From Candidatus Aenigmatarchaeota archaeon (lineage in GTDB: Archaea > EX4484-52): DNA of 42,241 bases. The stretch is taken from positions 1 through 42,241 of the forward strand of contig JAGLPV010000001.1 in assembly GCA_023137195.1 (NCBI GenBank), written 5' to 3'. Position numbers and translations under genes: made by a program. Below the pieces are notes generated by a model. It saw only the letters and a program-made list of their open reading frames with translations, was not told where the DNA came from and did not search any database. Shown here in pieces: positions 16,710 to 26,745 of the stretch; position 1 is the stretch's first letter; each line of letters begins with the position of its first letter.

Positions 16710-18611
16710 ATGGAGAACAGCTTTTTCCCTTTTGAAGAAATAAGGAAGGGGCAGGAAAAATTTATTTTTGCGGTTGAGGAGGCGATAAAGGACAATAATA
16801 ATATCCTTGTTCATGCGCCGACAGGAATCGGGAAGACGGCGGCGTCAATTGCTCCTGCTCTCGAATATGCTCTTAGAAACAAAAAGAAATTGTTTTTTTT
16901 GACTACAAGAAATACGCATCATAAGATTGCTTTGGACACATTGAAAAAAATCAGGAAGAAAAACAATCTCGACAAGCTTATTGTTGTTGATCTGGTCGGA
17001 AAGAAACACATGTGTAAGTTAGATTCTATTGCCTTGTTTGGCGGAGACTTTGGGACATACTGTACTTTGATGAAAAAGGCAGGTCGGTGCGGATTCTTCA
17101 AGAGGACATACACGCATTTTCATACATTGACTGAGGAGGCAGAGAGAATAAAAGGAAAAGTTTGCGGTAATATTTATTCTTCGGAAGAGGTAAAAGACCT
17201 GAGTGAGATGGTTTGTCCTTATGAAATACAGACAAATACAGCAAGGGGTGCGGATGTAATTATAGGGGATTATTTTCATTTATTTAACAAGAGAATATTT
17301 GATGCTGTATTTTCCAAGTCAGAGCTAGAGTTGAAGGATATTATTTTGATAGCAGATGAAGCGCATAATCTTGCTAACAGAGTAAAGTCCATATACTCGA
17401 CAACAGTTTCTGCGAAAAAGATAAAAAAAACAGCAGAGATATGCGCAAGCCTTAAAGACAATTACCTGGCAAATGCATTCAACCAGATGCATTCAATGAT
17501 TCTGCTTGAGACAGAGCGCATTGCAAGGCAAAGGCAAAAATCAGACGAGTTTCCGGTTGATATTGACTTTTTGCTTCAGATTATTGAAGATTGCATAGAT
17601 TGTCCTATTGAAGATTTCCTTGTTCTGGTTGAAAAACTCGGCGATGTGGAAGTCCAGGAGGATGAGAATTCCCAGTATCTGTTTAATTTTGCGGAAAACA
17701 TCAGGAAGTGGCAAATCAGAGCAGAGGGGTTTTTGCATTACTGTGTTTTGGAAAGAGGCGGTGGCGGGCAGTTTAATGCAAAATGCAAAAAAGAATGCCT
17801 TGACCCGGGGATTTTGACGCGCGATATTTTTTCAAGACTTCACAGCTCGGTCCTGATGTCTGCGACACTGGCACCATTTGATATGCAGATTTCAATTCTT
17901 GGCTTGGACCGGCAAAAGACAGCATGTCTTGAATTGCCGTCTCCTTTCCCTAAAGAGAACAGGAAAATAATAATTGCAGATAAGGTAAGTTCAAAGTATG
18001 ACAAGAGAAGTGCTGATATGTATAGATCAACAGCAGAGTATATTTTGGGTGCGGTAAAAGCGACGAACGGGAATATTGCTGTATTTTTCCCCAGCTATGA
18101 ATTCATGAGTAATGTGCTGTTTTATGTTGAGGAAGATGGTTTTTGCCTGCTTGTTGAGCAGAGGAATATGACAAAAAAGCAAAAGGAAAATCTGTACAAC
18201 CAGTTTAAAAAATGCAGTTACATCCCTCCTTTTGGCTTGCTTGCAGGAGTCATTGGGGCAAGTTTCAGTGAAGGAGTGGATTTTCCGGGAAAAATCGTCA
18301 AGACTGTGTGCATTGTAGGTATACCGTTTGAAAGAACAAATATAAACACTACTGCGACAATTGATTATTATGATAAGAGATTCAGTAAAGGATGGGATTT
18401 TGGCTATATTTATCCTGCAATAAACAAGACAATCCAGGCGGCGGGCAGATGTATAAGGAGTGAAAAGGATATCGGCGCTATTATATTGCTTGATGAGCGT
18501 TATTTGATGAGCAAGTACAGAAATCTTCTTCCGTCGCAATGGAGCGATGCAGTAACCGTATCTTCAAGAAAAGAGATGGAAAAGGAATTGGATGGTTTTT
18601 TTGATAAATAA
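16710..18611 (+). CDS. XPD/Rad3-family iron-sulfur DNA helicase
   Basis: A 633-residue superfamily 2 helicase, a typical length for archaeal XPD. Visible motifs are Walker A HAPTGIGKTA (residues 35-44), DEAH in IADEAHN (216-219), SATLAPF and motif VI in QAAGRCIRS near the C-terminus. C102, C118, C127 and C169 lie between helicase motifs Ia and II, where XPD proteins bind a [4Fe-4S] cluster needed for 5'-3' unwinding. It probably works in DNA repair. The spacing of the cysteines is longer than in Sulfolobus XPD, so a DinG-like subgroup is possible. The ATG at 16710 is preferred to a TTG three bases earlier. An AT-rich TATA-like element lies about 23 bases upstream. Confidence 0.85.
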   Translation: MENSFFPFEEIRKGQEKFIFAVEEAIKDNNNILVHAPTGIGKTAASIAPALEYALRNKKKLFFLTTRNTHHKIALDTLKKIRKKNNLDKLIVVDLVGKKHMCKLDSIALFGGDFGTYCTLMKKAGRCGFFKRTYTHFHTLTEEAERIKGKVCGNIYSSEEVKDLSEMVCPYEIQTNTARGADVIIGDYFHLFNKRIFDAVFSKSELELKDIILIADEAHNLANRVKSIYSTTVSAKKIKKTAEICASLKDNYLANAFNQMHSMILLETERIARQRQKSDEFPVDIDFLLQIIEDCIDCPIEDFLVLVEKLGDVEVQEDENSQYLFNFAENIRKWQIRAEGFLHYCVLERGGGGQFNAKCKKECLDPGILTRDIFSRLHSSVLMSATLAPFDMQISILGLDRQKTACLELPSPFPKENRKIIIADKVSSKYDKRSADMYRSTAEYILGAVKATNGNIAVFFPSYEFMSNVLFYVEEDGFCLLVEQRNMTKKQKENLYNQFKKCSYIPPFGLLAGVIGASFSEGVDFPGKIVKTVCIVGIPFERTNINTTATIDYYDKRFSKGWDFGYIYPAINKTIQAAGRCIRSEKDIGAIILLDERYLMSKYRNLLPSQWSDAVTVSSRKEMEKELDGFFDK

Positions 18612-18710
18612 CTCTCCTCGAATTTTAAGTACAGGAGTAAATAATATCACCCACACAAATTATTGACATAAATACAAAGATTTAAATCAGTAATATTTCA
18701 AAAACAAAAT

Positions 18711-19121
18711 ATGTCATTCATAATAGAATCAAAATATATAGATGCCCCATTCAAGGTTTCAACCTGCATAATAGTAGTTTATATAATATTAAAAATCCCA
18801 ATGAGATTTTTCAAAAATAATCTTACCTACGAAAATCAATATATTTTCCAAATAGCCTTCACACTTATTTTTTTAGTCAGTATAATCATTACAGGCTATC
18901 TCCACATGCAATCAATAAAAAAAGCATTAAGCAAGAAACAAAGACAACATATAGGCATCTATGTATCAATCTATACTCTGCTTATGGGAGCAGTAGTGGT
19001 AATCGCCTCACGAGGACATATAATAATATTAGACGTCCTTATAACAGCTGTTATCAATTTCTTTGTAGTTTATTTCCTGATAAATATCGGATGTAAACTA
19101 GGAACAAAAAAAGATAAATAA
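18711..19121 (+). CDS. Small membrane protein, unknown function
   Basis: Not recognised. It has 136 residues with about four hydrophobic segments: ISTCIIVVYIILKI-like near residue 18, FQIAFTLIFLVSIIITGYL near 47, VSIYTLLMGAVVVIAS near 84 and LDVLITAVINFFVVYFL near 107. The loops are basic, including KKALSKKQRQH at about 69-79. A TTTAAATC element centred 26 bases before the ATG supports the start and a leaderless transcript. It is convergent with the next minus-strand gene. Confidence 0.6.
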   Translation: MSFIIESKYIDAPFKVSTCIIVVYIILKIPMRFFKNNLTYENQYIFQIAFTLIFLVSIIITGYLHMQSIKKALSKKQRQHIGIYVSIYTLLMGAVVVIASRGHIIILDVLITAVINFFVVYFLINIGCKLGTKKDK

Positions 19122-19173
19122 ATTGTTCTTATATTGCCAGCACCCACGCACAGAGTATTATGGTGCAGGATGA

Positions 19174-19195
19174 AACAGATATAATTTCATCTGTT
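19174..19195. terminator. Possible terminator hairpin between convergent genes
   Basis: AACAGAT (19174-19180) and ATCTGTT (19189-19195) form a 7-bp stem with an 8-base loop. It lies between the convergent stops at 19121 and 19209. There is no long T-run after it, so a termination role is only suggested by position. Confidence 0.3.
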
Positions 19196-19208
19196 CTTGC
19201 TATTACTA

Positions 19209-19721
19209 TCAGTATATCCAAAGCAAAGCAGGATATTTTGGGATTATCATTTTAACAAGAACAGTTCCAGATAGGTTTAGACCATCAGGACAGCCGGTGA
19301 AATTAAGTATTTTTTCTTCTTTTGTCCCGGGTTCCATTACAAATTTTGGCGTTTTTATAGATATATATTCGCTTATGTTTCCACTTGTTGTCATTATGAC
19401 CTTTACAGGGACATTCTGGTCGTTTGAAAAGTCAAGTTTTTTTCTTACCGGGGTTCTTACATTTACAATCCCAAAATTTAGTTTTTCTATTCCTGTGTCT
19501 ATTCCCAGGGAGATATTTCCGTCTCGTGGAACTGTTTGCACCATCATGGGGATGTTAGATACGTAAATATCTGCATATTTTTTTTCAAAATAATCTTCCT
19601 GCGTCGTATTTTTATTTTCAAAAGTTAATTTGACATTTGCATCGTTTTTTACAACAAAAATGGCGGCGATTGTTATTAATGCTAATAACAGGAAAGCAAC
19701 AAGAATCTTTTTTTGGCTCAT
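19209..19721 (-). CDS. Secreted or membrane-anchored beta-domain protein, unknown function
   Basis: About 170 residues from the ATG at 19721 (MSQKKILVAFLLLALITIAA). One N-terminal hydrophobic helix is followed by an extracytoplasmic domain rich in beta strands (SLGIDTGIEKLNFGIVNV, KVIMTTSGNISEYI) with asparagine-linked glycosylation-like NXS/T sites. The domain resembles the immunoglobulin-like folds of archaeal surface proteins, but I cannot name a family. The start at 19721 is chosen because TATAATATT is centred 25 bases upstream; starts at 19727 and 19775 are in frame, and the latter would overlap the subtilase-like gene upstream. Confidence 0.55.
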   Translation of the reverse strand: MSQKKILVAFLLLALITIAAIFVVKNDANVKLTFENKNTTQEDYFEKKYADIYVSNIPMMVQTVPRDGNISLGIDTGIEKLNFGIVNVRTPVRKKLDFSNDQNVPVKVIMTTSGNISEYISIKTPKFVMEPGTKEEKILNFTGCPDGLNLSGTVLVKMIIPKYPALLWIY

Positions 19722-19758
19722 AAACATGTATATTAAAAGAAATATTATAACTTTATTC

Positions 19759-22700
19759 TTATTTTTCTTCAACAATGTCGTGATGTTCTCTCAAATGTTT
19801 TTTGTGCAGTTGATTCCATTCGGTAGAGTCTTTATGGTTCTCTTCATTTTCTTCCCGCAGGTTTAGTTCTCCGGGTTTATTTAATTCATGCATGATTCTT
19901 TTGTTGGTTGATGCAGACAAGTTCGAGGAGGTGTCGTCCAGTACCGAATCTAGTTTTTCAAAGAAAGATTTATTTTCGTCCTCTTTTTTTACTTCTTCTT
20001 TCTCATTTTCTTTTCCATTTAAGATGAAATAAAATCCTCCTGCAGATAAAATAAGTACGACAAAAAGAATTGGTATTAAGAATAGCAGGAAGTTTTTTTG
20101 GTCTTTTTCTTCATCAATATCTCCCGGGAATATTTCATCCTCGTCTGTAGTTTCTTCTTCTTTTTTGTCTGCATTATCTACAACAGGAGACACATCGGTT
20201 GTTTTTACTTCTTCTTCGGGCTTTTCATCTTCTTCGGGGACAACAACCGTTGATTTGTCTTCTTCAACAATTGCAAAATAACTGAATCGTGTTATTTTCG
20301 CATGAAAGATGTAGTAAGAGCCTTCTGTATCTATTTTATAGGGTACTACTTTCATCCAGTAAGGATTCATATAATGCAGGAGATATATTTTGGTCTTGTC
20401 AGGAATCTCGGATTTTGCCAGTTTGATTTCTAATGTGATGTTGTTTATATCTGTGTTTTCAAAGTTGGTTTTGTCTATTTCCACATAGCTTTTCACTTTG
20501 TATTTTTTATTTATGGCAGAAGTGTTTGTAGGATTTTTTATGGTTTTTACAGTTATTTTTACATTGCTCTTTGCGTTTTTCAGGTAAAAAGTAATTTTCC
20601 GGATTGGGATTTTTGTGCTCGAGACAGAAAATACATTTTGTTTGTTGACTTCTATTTTATCCCAAAAGTGTGTTACACCGGCTAAGTCATTTGTTGCATT
20701 TACTGATGAGGGTGTTATTGGTGTAGTGTCTCCTGTATCATCATCGTCACCACCTGAACTGGCGGCATTTGTTGTTATGAAGCTGTCGATGTCATAGGCA
20801 ATGTTGTTGTTGATGTCAATGCAAGAAAGGTTGTAGTCGTATTCTAAAGAAGAAGAGAGTCCTCCGACTTCAAATGTCTGGGTTTTTGAGAACAATGCAG
20901 CGGAATAGATATTGTTGTTTAGTCTTAGGGTGCAGTTTACTTTTTCATTGGCAGTTATATCCAAATCAACGCCTGTTGTGGATGGGGTTGCGCCCACAGC
21001 CAAAATAGGGATTATTGTGTCGTTTATTGTAAAATTTTTGTGAGTGTTGTTTGAATTGCCAAGCGTATCATAGCATGTTGCATTTAGGGTGTAATTTCCA
21101 TTGGAAAAATTTTCGTATTTTTTGTTTAGTAGTGTGTATGCGTAATTGTCTGTTGTTGAAAAATCCGTTAGCATTAATGTGTCTGTCTGTTCTGTAGTGC
21201 CATTATTTGTTATATTGATTGTGCAGAAAGTGGCATTCGCCCATGTTTCATTTACGTAATAATTGAAATAGATGAAACTGTTGTTTGGGTTATTATAGGA
21301 GAGTGCTATTTTTGGGATTGAATTCAGTGTTAGATAGACTATTGTGTTTTGTGTTAGACTTGTCTGTCTTGTAATATTTTTGGCGTTTGATTTTGTTGCG
21401 TTAAGTACGTATGGCGTAGAGTAAGTTGTGCTGTCTTTTGTCTGGATGTATTCTAATAAAGTGTGTTGTGGGATAGTCCCGTTTGAGTTGGTGAGATTGC
21501 TGAACATAAAATTATTGTTCTTGTCATAGCAGCTTACATTAGAATGGTTTGCCGGCGTTCCGTTCGGGTAATTTACGAAAACATCCAAGTACCATTTAAC
21601 ATTAATCTGGCAAATGTCACCGCCATCATCACAGTTTTGGAAAGTTACATTATCCTTTCTAAATGTTGTGTTAATGAAAGTGTTGTTTATCGTACGATTT
21701 GAACCGCTGTATGCATTAATAAGAATATCTGCTATAGTGGATTGATTTAGTATTGAGTCAATAAACATGTTGTTGTATGAATCATAACTTAGAAGAACAG
21801 AACAATTGTTGGCAATACTTTTTGCATTTTGTATTGTATTATTGCTTGATAATAATAGGAAACCACACGAATTGTTATTTGAGGTAATGTTAGAAATATT
21901 GTTGGCAGAACCTAATTCAATGAAGATTCCACGATTATTATTGTAATTTGCTGTTATTCCCTCTAAAATATTGTTTGAACTTGAACCAAGATAAATTCCA
22001 TCCTGACAATTATAATTTGCTGTTATGTTGTGAAGACTATTATTATCTCCAGAGGTTATAGAAATTCCATAATAATTGTAGCTTGAATTTACCCATGAAA
22101 GATTTGCGTTTCCTGTTTTTTGGATTAGTATCCCGTTATTTTTCTTTGTTCTGGAGCCGATTATTGTTATGTTTGTGATATTGGAATTGTTTGCATTACA
22201 TAAGATGAGTTCAGAGAGAATTTTATTCTGGACGTTTGCTGAGTAATTGTAATATTCTATTGGTCTCCCGCCAGATCCTGTTATATTTTCAAGGATGTTG
22301 TTACAGTGGGTTTCTTGAGTAGTAGATATGTAGAAATCATAATAGTTGTTTTCGTATAGTGTTGCATTCTGAAAACTATTATAATAAGATTGATAGAGAT
22401 ATATTCCATAACTGTTGTTATTGGCGGTTGTATTTTCAAATGTGTTATGAGAACCCGAGTACATGCGTATTCCATAAGTGTTGTTGTTCGCTGTTATATT
22501 TCCAATATTGTTGTGAGAACTAGAATGGATATATATTCCATACTCGTTGTTATTGGAGGTTGTATTCCCAAGAGTTGTTTGATTACTGCCTGAATAAATA
22601 TGGATTCCGTAATCATTATCGTTCGTTGTTATTCTGTTTAATGTATTGTTCAAAGAGAACCCAAAATCCATTCCACAATCGTCGTTATAATTTGCTGTTA

Positions 22701-25700
22701 TATTTTCAAAATTAGTATTGTTGCTTAATACTATCAAGAATCCATCATAATGATTATAATTTGCTGTTATGTTCTGGAGAGAATTATAAGAAGAATTATA
22801 AGAATATATTCCATAGTAATTATAATTAACCAGCATATTTTGGAAAGTATTATTTCTACTACCCATACCAAAAGATATTCCATCATCACCATTTCTGTTT
22901 GCTGTTATATTTTGAATTGTATTGTAAGAACTCATCTGGAGAAGAATACCATCCCACCAATAATTGTCATTTACAGTAGTGTTGGAGATAGTATTGTTAT
23001 TGCCATATGATAGGAATAGTCCATATTCTTTGTTATAAGAAGAATTTACATGAATTATAGAAGAATTTTCTGTTTTGTTCACAGAAGAACCGTAAAAGTA
23101 AATTCCATACCCAAATTCCTTAATATGGCAGTGTTGGATGGTTATGTTTGTTATAGTTCCATAATTTGCGGAATTTACATATATTCCATATCCATAGTAA
23201 TCATTATCTCCATCTATAAAGTGGTTCTGGCAGTCAAATGTTATGGAACTTTTATTTATTAAGATACAGTTTTCATCCTGGTTTGAGATAGATTCATTGA
23301 GGAATATTGTTGTTCCTGTTTGAGCAGACTGTATTTTCGAGTTGCAGTCCGAGCAATTAATACAGTATAATGTTTTGCATTTATCGGATAAAGGCAGATA
23401 ATCAATATTGCTTGTGTTCAAAGAATAAGTTGAGTCGCAGAACCCGTCCTCGTCTGCATCTGTACAGGTATCTGAATAACCATTGGAAGTTGAATTTGTA
23501 TAATAGTTTCCTCCGATATTGTTTCCGGTGCTGTAAATTCTGTTTCCGGAAGCACTTGTTGTATTCCAGTTGTTTGAATAAGAACTTCCTCCAAAGCCTG
23601 TGTTGTTGGTATTGTTGAATAAATTATTGTAAATGTCATTTGCGCCGTTGATTCCTCCATTCGATAAGTAAATACCATAAGAAGAAGAATTCTTTATTTC
23701 ATTGTAAACTAGTCTGTTGCCGGAAGAAGAAGTAAGATAAATACCATAATTGTTGGAGTCTGCGAGGGAAGTTTGTATAGTGGAATTATTAGAATTATCT
23801 GAGTAAATGCCATAGTTCCAGTTGGTTGTATGACAATTGGCAAGGGATGTATTGAACTGGTCTGTATAAATTCCAGAACTGCCGGCAGTGTTGATTCCGT
23901 TAATTAAATGATTCTGGCAGTTTAGAGTAATATTTTGTGCAGTAATGTTGATACAGGTGTTATCGGAAGAGTTTGTTATGTCTGATACAAGATAATATGT
24001 TGAATTAGGTGTATTCAACACAGAACAGTTTGAAACAGTTTTTGCAGATACACTAAACCACCGGGCTGAAGTTGAATTCATATTGCCGTAACTGTCGTTG
24101 CAGTGAAACGTAACATTGTGCTGACCATTGCTTATGTCGGTATTTGAATGACTCCAGTATGATGAAGAGTAGGTCATGCTTGTGTTGGGTTCTCCGTCAA
24201 CAGAATATCCGCACCACGAACCGGTAACATCCAGACTAACTTTGAATAGTACTGTTGGCGTAGGATATGTTTGATTTAGAGGAGAAGATATGGTAATCTG
24301 GGGAGGAATATTGTCAAGAGAGACAATCGCATAATCAATGAATGTGGCATCGTGAATATCATTTACTTCTAATATTATCGTGTAAATGCCGTTAGACAAG
24401 CCATTCGTATTCCATATAGTTAAATTTGAGTTAGATACTGCTGTTGCATAAGTTGAAATTATGGTCCAGTTTTCCGGGTAAATTCCAGAGCCATAAAGAA
24501 TAGTATAATTTGCAAAAGATGTCCCGTTTGCGGTTCCGTTTATTGTTATATCTCCTCCGAAAGTCTGACCTTTGAGAGAATCATTTAGTTTTGCAATGGT
24601 TGTGCTGTCTGCTTTTAACAAGGCATTGTATGCGTTGATTCTTCCAATGCCAATATAGTTGCCGGAACTGACATTGTCTGATGTTGATTTTATTATTGTC
24701 TCAAGCATATCCGGGTTCAGTGAATTGTTCTTTGATAAAAGCAGTCCTGCAAGTCCTGCAACAAAGGGGGTTGCCATTGAAGTTCCATCCCATGATGCGT
24801 ACTGGTTGTTTGGCAAAGTGCTGTATATGTCTGAGCCCGGGGCGGCGATGTCTGTCCAATATCCGTAGGTCGAAAAAGAAGATTTTGAATCGCTGGTTGT
24901 TGTTGCAGTAACTGCAATTGCGTTATCATAGGCAGCAGGATAATGTAGAGTATCGTCATAATTATTTCCTGCTGCTGCAATAACAACAATACCTTGGCTG
25001 TAAGCATAGTTTACCGCATCTTTTACCAGATTTGAATCAGATGAGCTTCCCAAACTCATACTAATAATATGAGCGCTGTTGTTTGCTGCGTATTCTATTG
25101 CAAGAGCAACATCACTGTAACTTCCGCCCCCACCTGCATCTAAACATTTGACAGGCATAATTGTGCAGTTCCAGCATACTCCTGAGATACCCACCGAATT
25201 ATTTGTATCTGCTGCAGCAATGCCACTACAGTGCGTTCCATGACCATGATCATCTGTTGGATTGTTGTCATTGTTGACGTAATCCCATCCACGCATGTCA
25301 TCAATATATCCGTTTCCGTCTGTATCGTTCCCGTCTTCTGTCTCGTCGCCATTGTCCCATATTCTTGAAGACAATTCTGTGTGGTTCCAGTCAACACCGG
25401 TGTCGAGAATTGCAATAATTATGTTGGAATCGCCTTTTTCTATATCGTAAGCTTCACTGATATTTATTTTCTCTAGACCCCACTGGGCAGTATAGTTTGG
25501 ATCATTTGGCGTTTCAAGGGCATAAACCAGATAATTTGGCTCTGCGTATTCTACCAAGGGATTTTCACCATATTGTTTTGCAAGTTCGTATATATCTGCA
25601 TTTTGGTCTGTTTGAAGGATATGGATATTTGATAGTGGATTGTTTTGTTCTTCTTTTTGTTTTTTAAATAATATTTTCATTGATTTTACGTTCTTATTGA

Positions 25701-26037
25701 CCGTATTTAAGGAATTAAGATTGTTTTGTGTAGATATTGAAAGAGAAGAAAAAGAGAGGGATGAAATATGCGCTGTTTTCGTAAGAGGGTTTATTTCAAC
25801 TTCTTTTTTGAATTTTACAATCAATTCGCCTTTTTTATATTTTTGTTCTTTTGGTGTAGAGAGTAAAAAGAGATTGTCCTTTAAGTTTGTTAAGTTGTTG
25901 TTTGTTGTATGATCATGCGATTTTAACTGATTAAAATAGAACTTTTCCGAGGTTATGTGGCTTTCAGCAGTGTTTGCAAATAAGAAGGAAAATATCACTA
26001 TGGGCAGTAAAAACAGCAGCAATTTATTAAAAGTCAT
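19759..26037 (-). CDS. Giant cell-surface subtilase with beta-helix repeats, PGF-pre-PGF domain and C-terminal anchor
   Basis: A 2092-residue surface protein. A signal peptide (1-25) and a prodomain-like region (about 65-170) precede an S8 serine protease with D212 (AILDTGVDWNH), H266 (DDHGHGTHCSG), oxyanion N358 and nucleophile S420 (DGTSMATPFVAG). An Ig-like region follows at about 490-640. Then come long stretches of right-handed parallel beta-helix (NosD/CASH-like) made of repeats such as NITANYNxxGI (about 700-860 and 960-1480). A PGF-pre-PGF domain (about 1770-1930), an acidic spacer, one membrane helix (FLLFLIPILFVVLILSAGGF) and a charged cytoplasmic tail end it. It should be tethered outside the cell, perhaps binding or cutting surface polymers. 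A TTTAAATATT box 23 bases before the ATG supports the start. Confidence 0.88.
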   Translation of the reverse strand: MTFNKLLLFLLPIVIFSFLFANTAESHITSEKFYFNQLKSHDHTTNNNLTNLKDNLFLLSTPKEQKYKKGELIVKFKKEVEINPLTKTAHISSLSFSSLSISTQNNLNSLNTVNKNVKSMKILFKKQKEEQNNPLSNIHILQTDQNADIYELAKQYGENPLVEYAEPNYLVYALETPNDPNYTAQWGLEKINISEAYDIEKGDSNIIIAILDTGVDWNHTELSSRIWDNGDETEDGNDTDGNGYIDDMRGWDYVNNDNNPTDDHGHGTHCSGIAAADTNNSVGISGVCWNCTIMPVKCLDAGGGGSYSDVALAIEYAANNSAHIISMSLGSSSDSNLVKDAVNYAYSQGIVVIAAAGNNYDDTLHYPAAYDNAIAVTATTTSDSKSSFSTYGYWTDIAAPGSDIYSTLPNNQYASWDGTSMATPFVAGLAGLLLSKNNSLNPDMLETIIKSTSDNVSSGNYIGIGRINAYNALLKADSTTIAKLNDSLKGQTFGGDITINGTANGTSFANYTILYGSGIYPENWTIISTYATAVSNSNLTIWNTNGLSNGIYTIILEVNDIHDATFIDYAIVSLDNIPPQITISSPLNQTYPTPTVLFKVSLDVTGSWCGYSVDGEPNTSMTYSSSYWSHSNTDISNGQHNVTFHCNDSYGNMNSTSARWFSVSAKTVSNCSVLNTPNSTYYLVSDITNSSDNTCINITAQNITLNCQNHLINGINTAGSSGIYTDQFNTSLANCHTTNWNYGIYSDNSNNSTIQTSLADSNNYGIYLTSSSGNRLVYNEIKNSSSYGIYLSNGGINGANDIYNNLFNNTNNTGFGGSSYSNNWNTTSASGNRIYSTGNNIGGNYYTNSTSNGYSDTCTDADEDGFCDSTYSLNTSNIDYLPLSDKCKTLYCINCSDCNSKIQSAQTGTTIFLNESISNQDENCILINKSSITFDCQNHFIDGDNDYYGYGIYVNSANYGTITNITIQHCHIKEFGYGIYFYGSSVNKTENSSIIHVNSSYNKEYGLFLSYGNNNTISNTTVNDNYWWDGILLQMSSYNTIQNITANRNGDDGISFGMGSRNNTFQNMLVNYNYYGIYSYNSSYNSLQNITANYNHYDGFLIVLSNNTNFENITANYNDDCGMDFGFSLNNTLNRITTNDNDYGIHIYSGSNQTTLGNTTSNNNEYGIYIHSSSHNNIGNITANNNTYGIRMYSGSHNTFENTTANNNSYGIYLYQSYYNSFQNATLYENNYYDFYISTTQETHCNNILENITGSGGRPIEYYNYSANVQNKILSELILCNANNSNITNITIIGSRTKKNNGILIQKTGNANLSWVNSSYNYYGISITSGDNNSLHNITANYNCQDGIYLGSSSNNILEGITANYNNNRGIFIELGSANNISNITSNNNSCGFLLLSSNNTIQNAKSIANNCSVLLSYDSYNNMFIDSILNQSTIADILINAYSGSNRTINNTFINTTFRKDNVTFQNCDDGGDICQINVKWYLDVFVNYPNGTPANHSNVSCYDKNNNFMFSNLTNSNGTIPQHTLLEYIQTKDSTTYSTPYVLNATKSNAKNITRQTSLTQNTIVYLTLNSIPKIALSYNNPNNSFIYFNYYVNETWANATFCTINITNNGTTEQTDTLMLTDFSTTDNYAYTLLNKKYENFSNGNYTLNATCYDTLGNSNNTHKNFTINDTIIPILAVGATPSTTGVDLDITANEKVNCTLRLNNNIYSAALFSKTQTFEVGGLSSSLEYDYNLSCIDINNNIAYDIDSFITTNAASSGGDDDDTGDTTPITPSSVNATNDLAGVTHFWDKIEVNKQNVFSVSSTKIPIRKITFYLKNAKSNVKITVKTIKNPTNTSAINKKYKVKSYVEIDKTNFENTDINNITLEIKLAKSEIPDKTKIYLLHYMNPYWMKVVPYKIDTEGSYYIFHAKITRFSYFAIVEEDKSTVVVPEEDEKPEEEVKTTDVSPVVDNADKKEEETTDEDEIFPGDIDEEKDQKNFLLFLIPILFVVLILSAGGFYFILNGKENEKEEVKKEDENKSFFEKLDSVLDDTSSNLSASTNKRIMHELNKPGELNLREENEENHKDSTEWNQLHKKHLREHHDIVEEK

Positions 26038-26154
26038 ATATATTATAGGATATAATATTTAAAAAATTAATGCAATATTCGCTTTTATGGGTGTTTTTGC
26101 CAATAAGGAATAATAACCTTGATTTTTTGCATAATAGATATATGAAATTAGATA

Positions 26155-26227
26155 CGAGACTGAGGGGATTTGAACCCCCGACCCCCAGGTTAGAAGCCTG
26201 GTGCTCTATCCACTGAGCTACAGACCC
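26155..26227 (-). tRNA. tRNA-Arg (anticodon TCT)
   Basis: On the minus strand the cloverleaf reads GGGTCTG acceptor, GCTC D stem, CCAGG-CTTCTAA-CCTGG anticodon arm (anticodon TCT), GGGGG-TTCAAAT-CCCCT T arm and discriminator G. No CCA is encoded. The acceptor pairs except for a T-T apposition at positions 4 and 69 and a G-T wobble at 2 and 71. It reads AGA codons, which are common in AT-rich genomes. Confidence 0.92.
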
Positions 26228-26351
26228 ATTGTAATATATAATGATTCTACTGTGTGTTAAACCAGCGATTCATCGTGTGTATTAAACAGTAAAATACAAA
26301 AAGGTTTAAATAATATTGTTTGTAATAGTATTATACGATTTAATTGGTGAA

Positions 26352-26684
26352 ATGAATATGGCTGACGAAGAAAATCAAGCAGAGAACCCTCCAGGACAGG
26401 GAGATGTTGAAATAACGACGGTTTTTTCTAATTTAGATAAAGAAATAAAGGCGCTCGGGGAAAGGAAGAAAGAGACTGAAGATAAAATACAGGGAGTGAA
26501 GGATCATTTAAATGATATCCGGAACAAGGAAATTGAATTAAGAGACAAGATTAGTGCGCTTGCAAAACAAGAACCCAAGATAAATACAGAAAGAATAGAG
26601 TTAGAAAAAAAATTGAATCTGGTTACAGAAAAACTGGAAAAGACAAAAAAAATATTCGGCGATTTATCTTCTGTGTGGAAATAA
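26352..26684 (+). CDS. Small coiled-coil protein, prefoldin-like in shape
   Basis: About 110 residues from the ATG at 26352 (MNMADEENQAENPPGQGD). After a flexible acidic N-terminus, residues about 30-105 form a long charged heptad helix with a likely turn near KQEPKINTE. This recalls prefoldin-like or SMC-like hairpins, but no family signature is visible. GGTGA just upstream of the ATG could serve as ribosome-binding site for 26352 or 26358, and TTTAAATAAT at about 26302 could be the promoter. It is the gene before the release factor and in the same direction, with about 60 bases between them. Function unknown. Confidence 0.55.
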   Translation: MNMADEENQAENPPGQGDVEITTVFSNLDKEIKALGERKKETEDKIQGVKDHLNDIRNKEIELRDKISALAKQEPKINTERIELEKKLNLVTEKLEKTKKIFGDLSSVWK

Positions 26685-26745
26685 ACTTTTTTTGAGTTTC
26701 GCACAGTACTTCTTTCTTTTTTAAATATTGGTTTATAATTTTTAT

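Noticed and set aside
21700-23100. Apparent short DNA repeats that might suggest a CRISPR array
   Set aside because: They are degenerate, in frame and encode beta-helix turns (NITANYN-like) of the subtilase; no regular spacers or identical repeats are seen.
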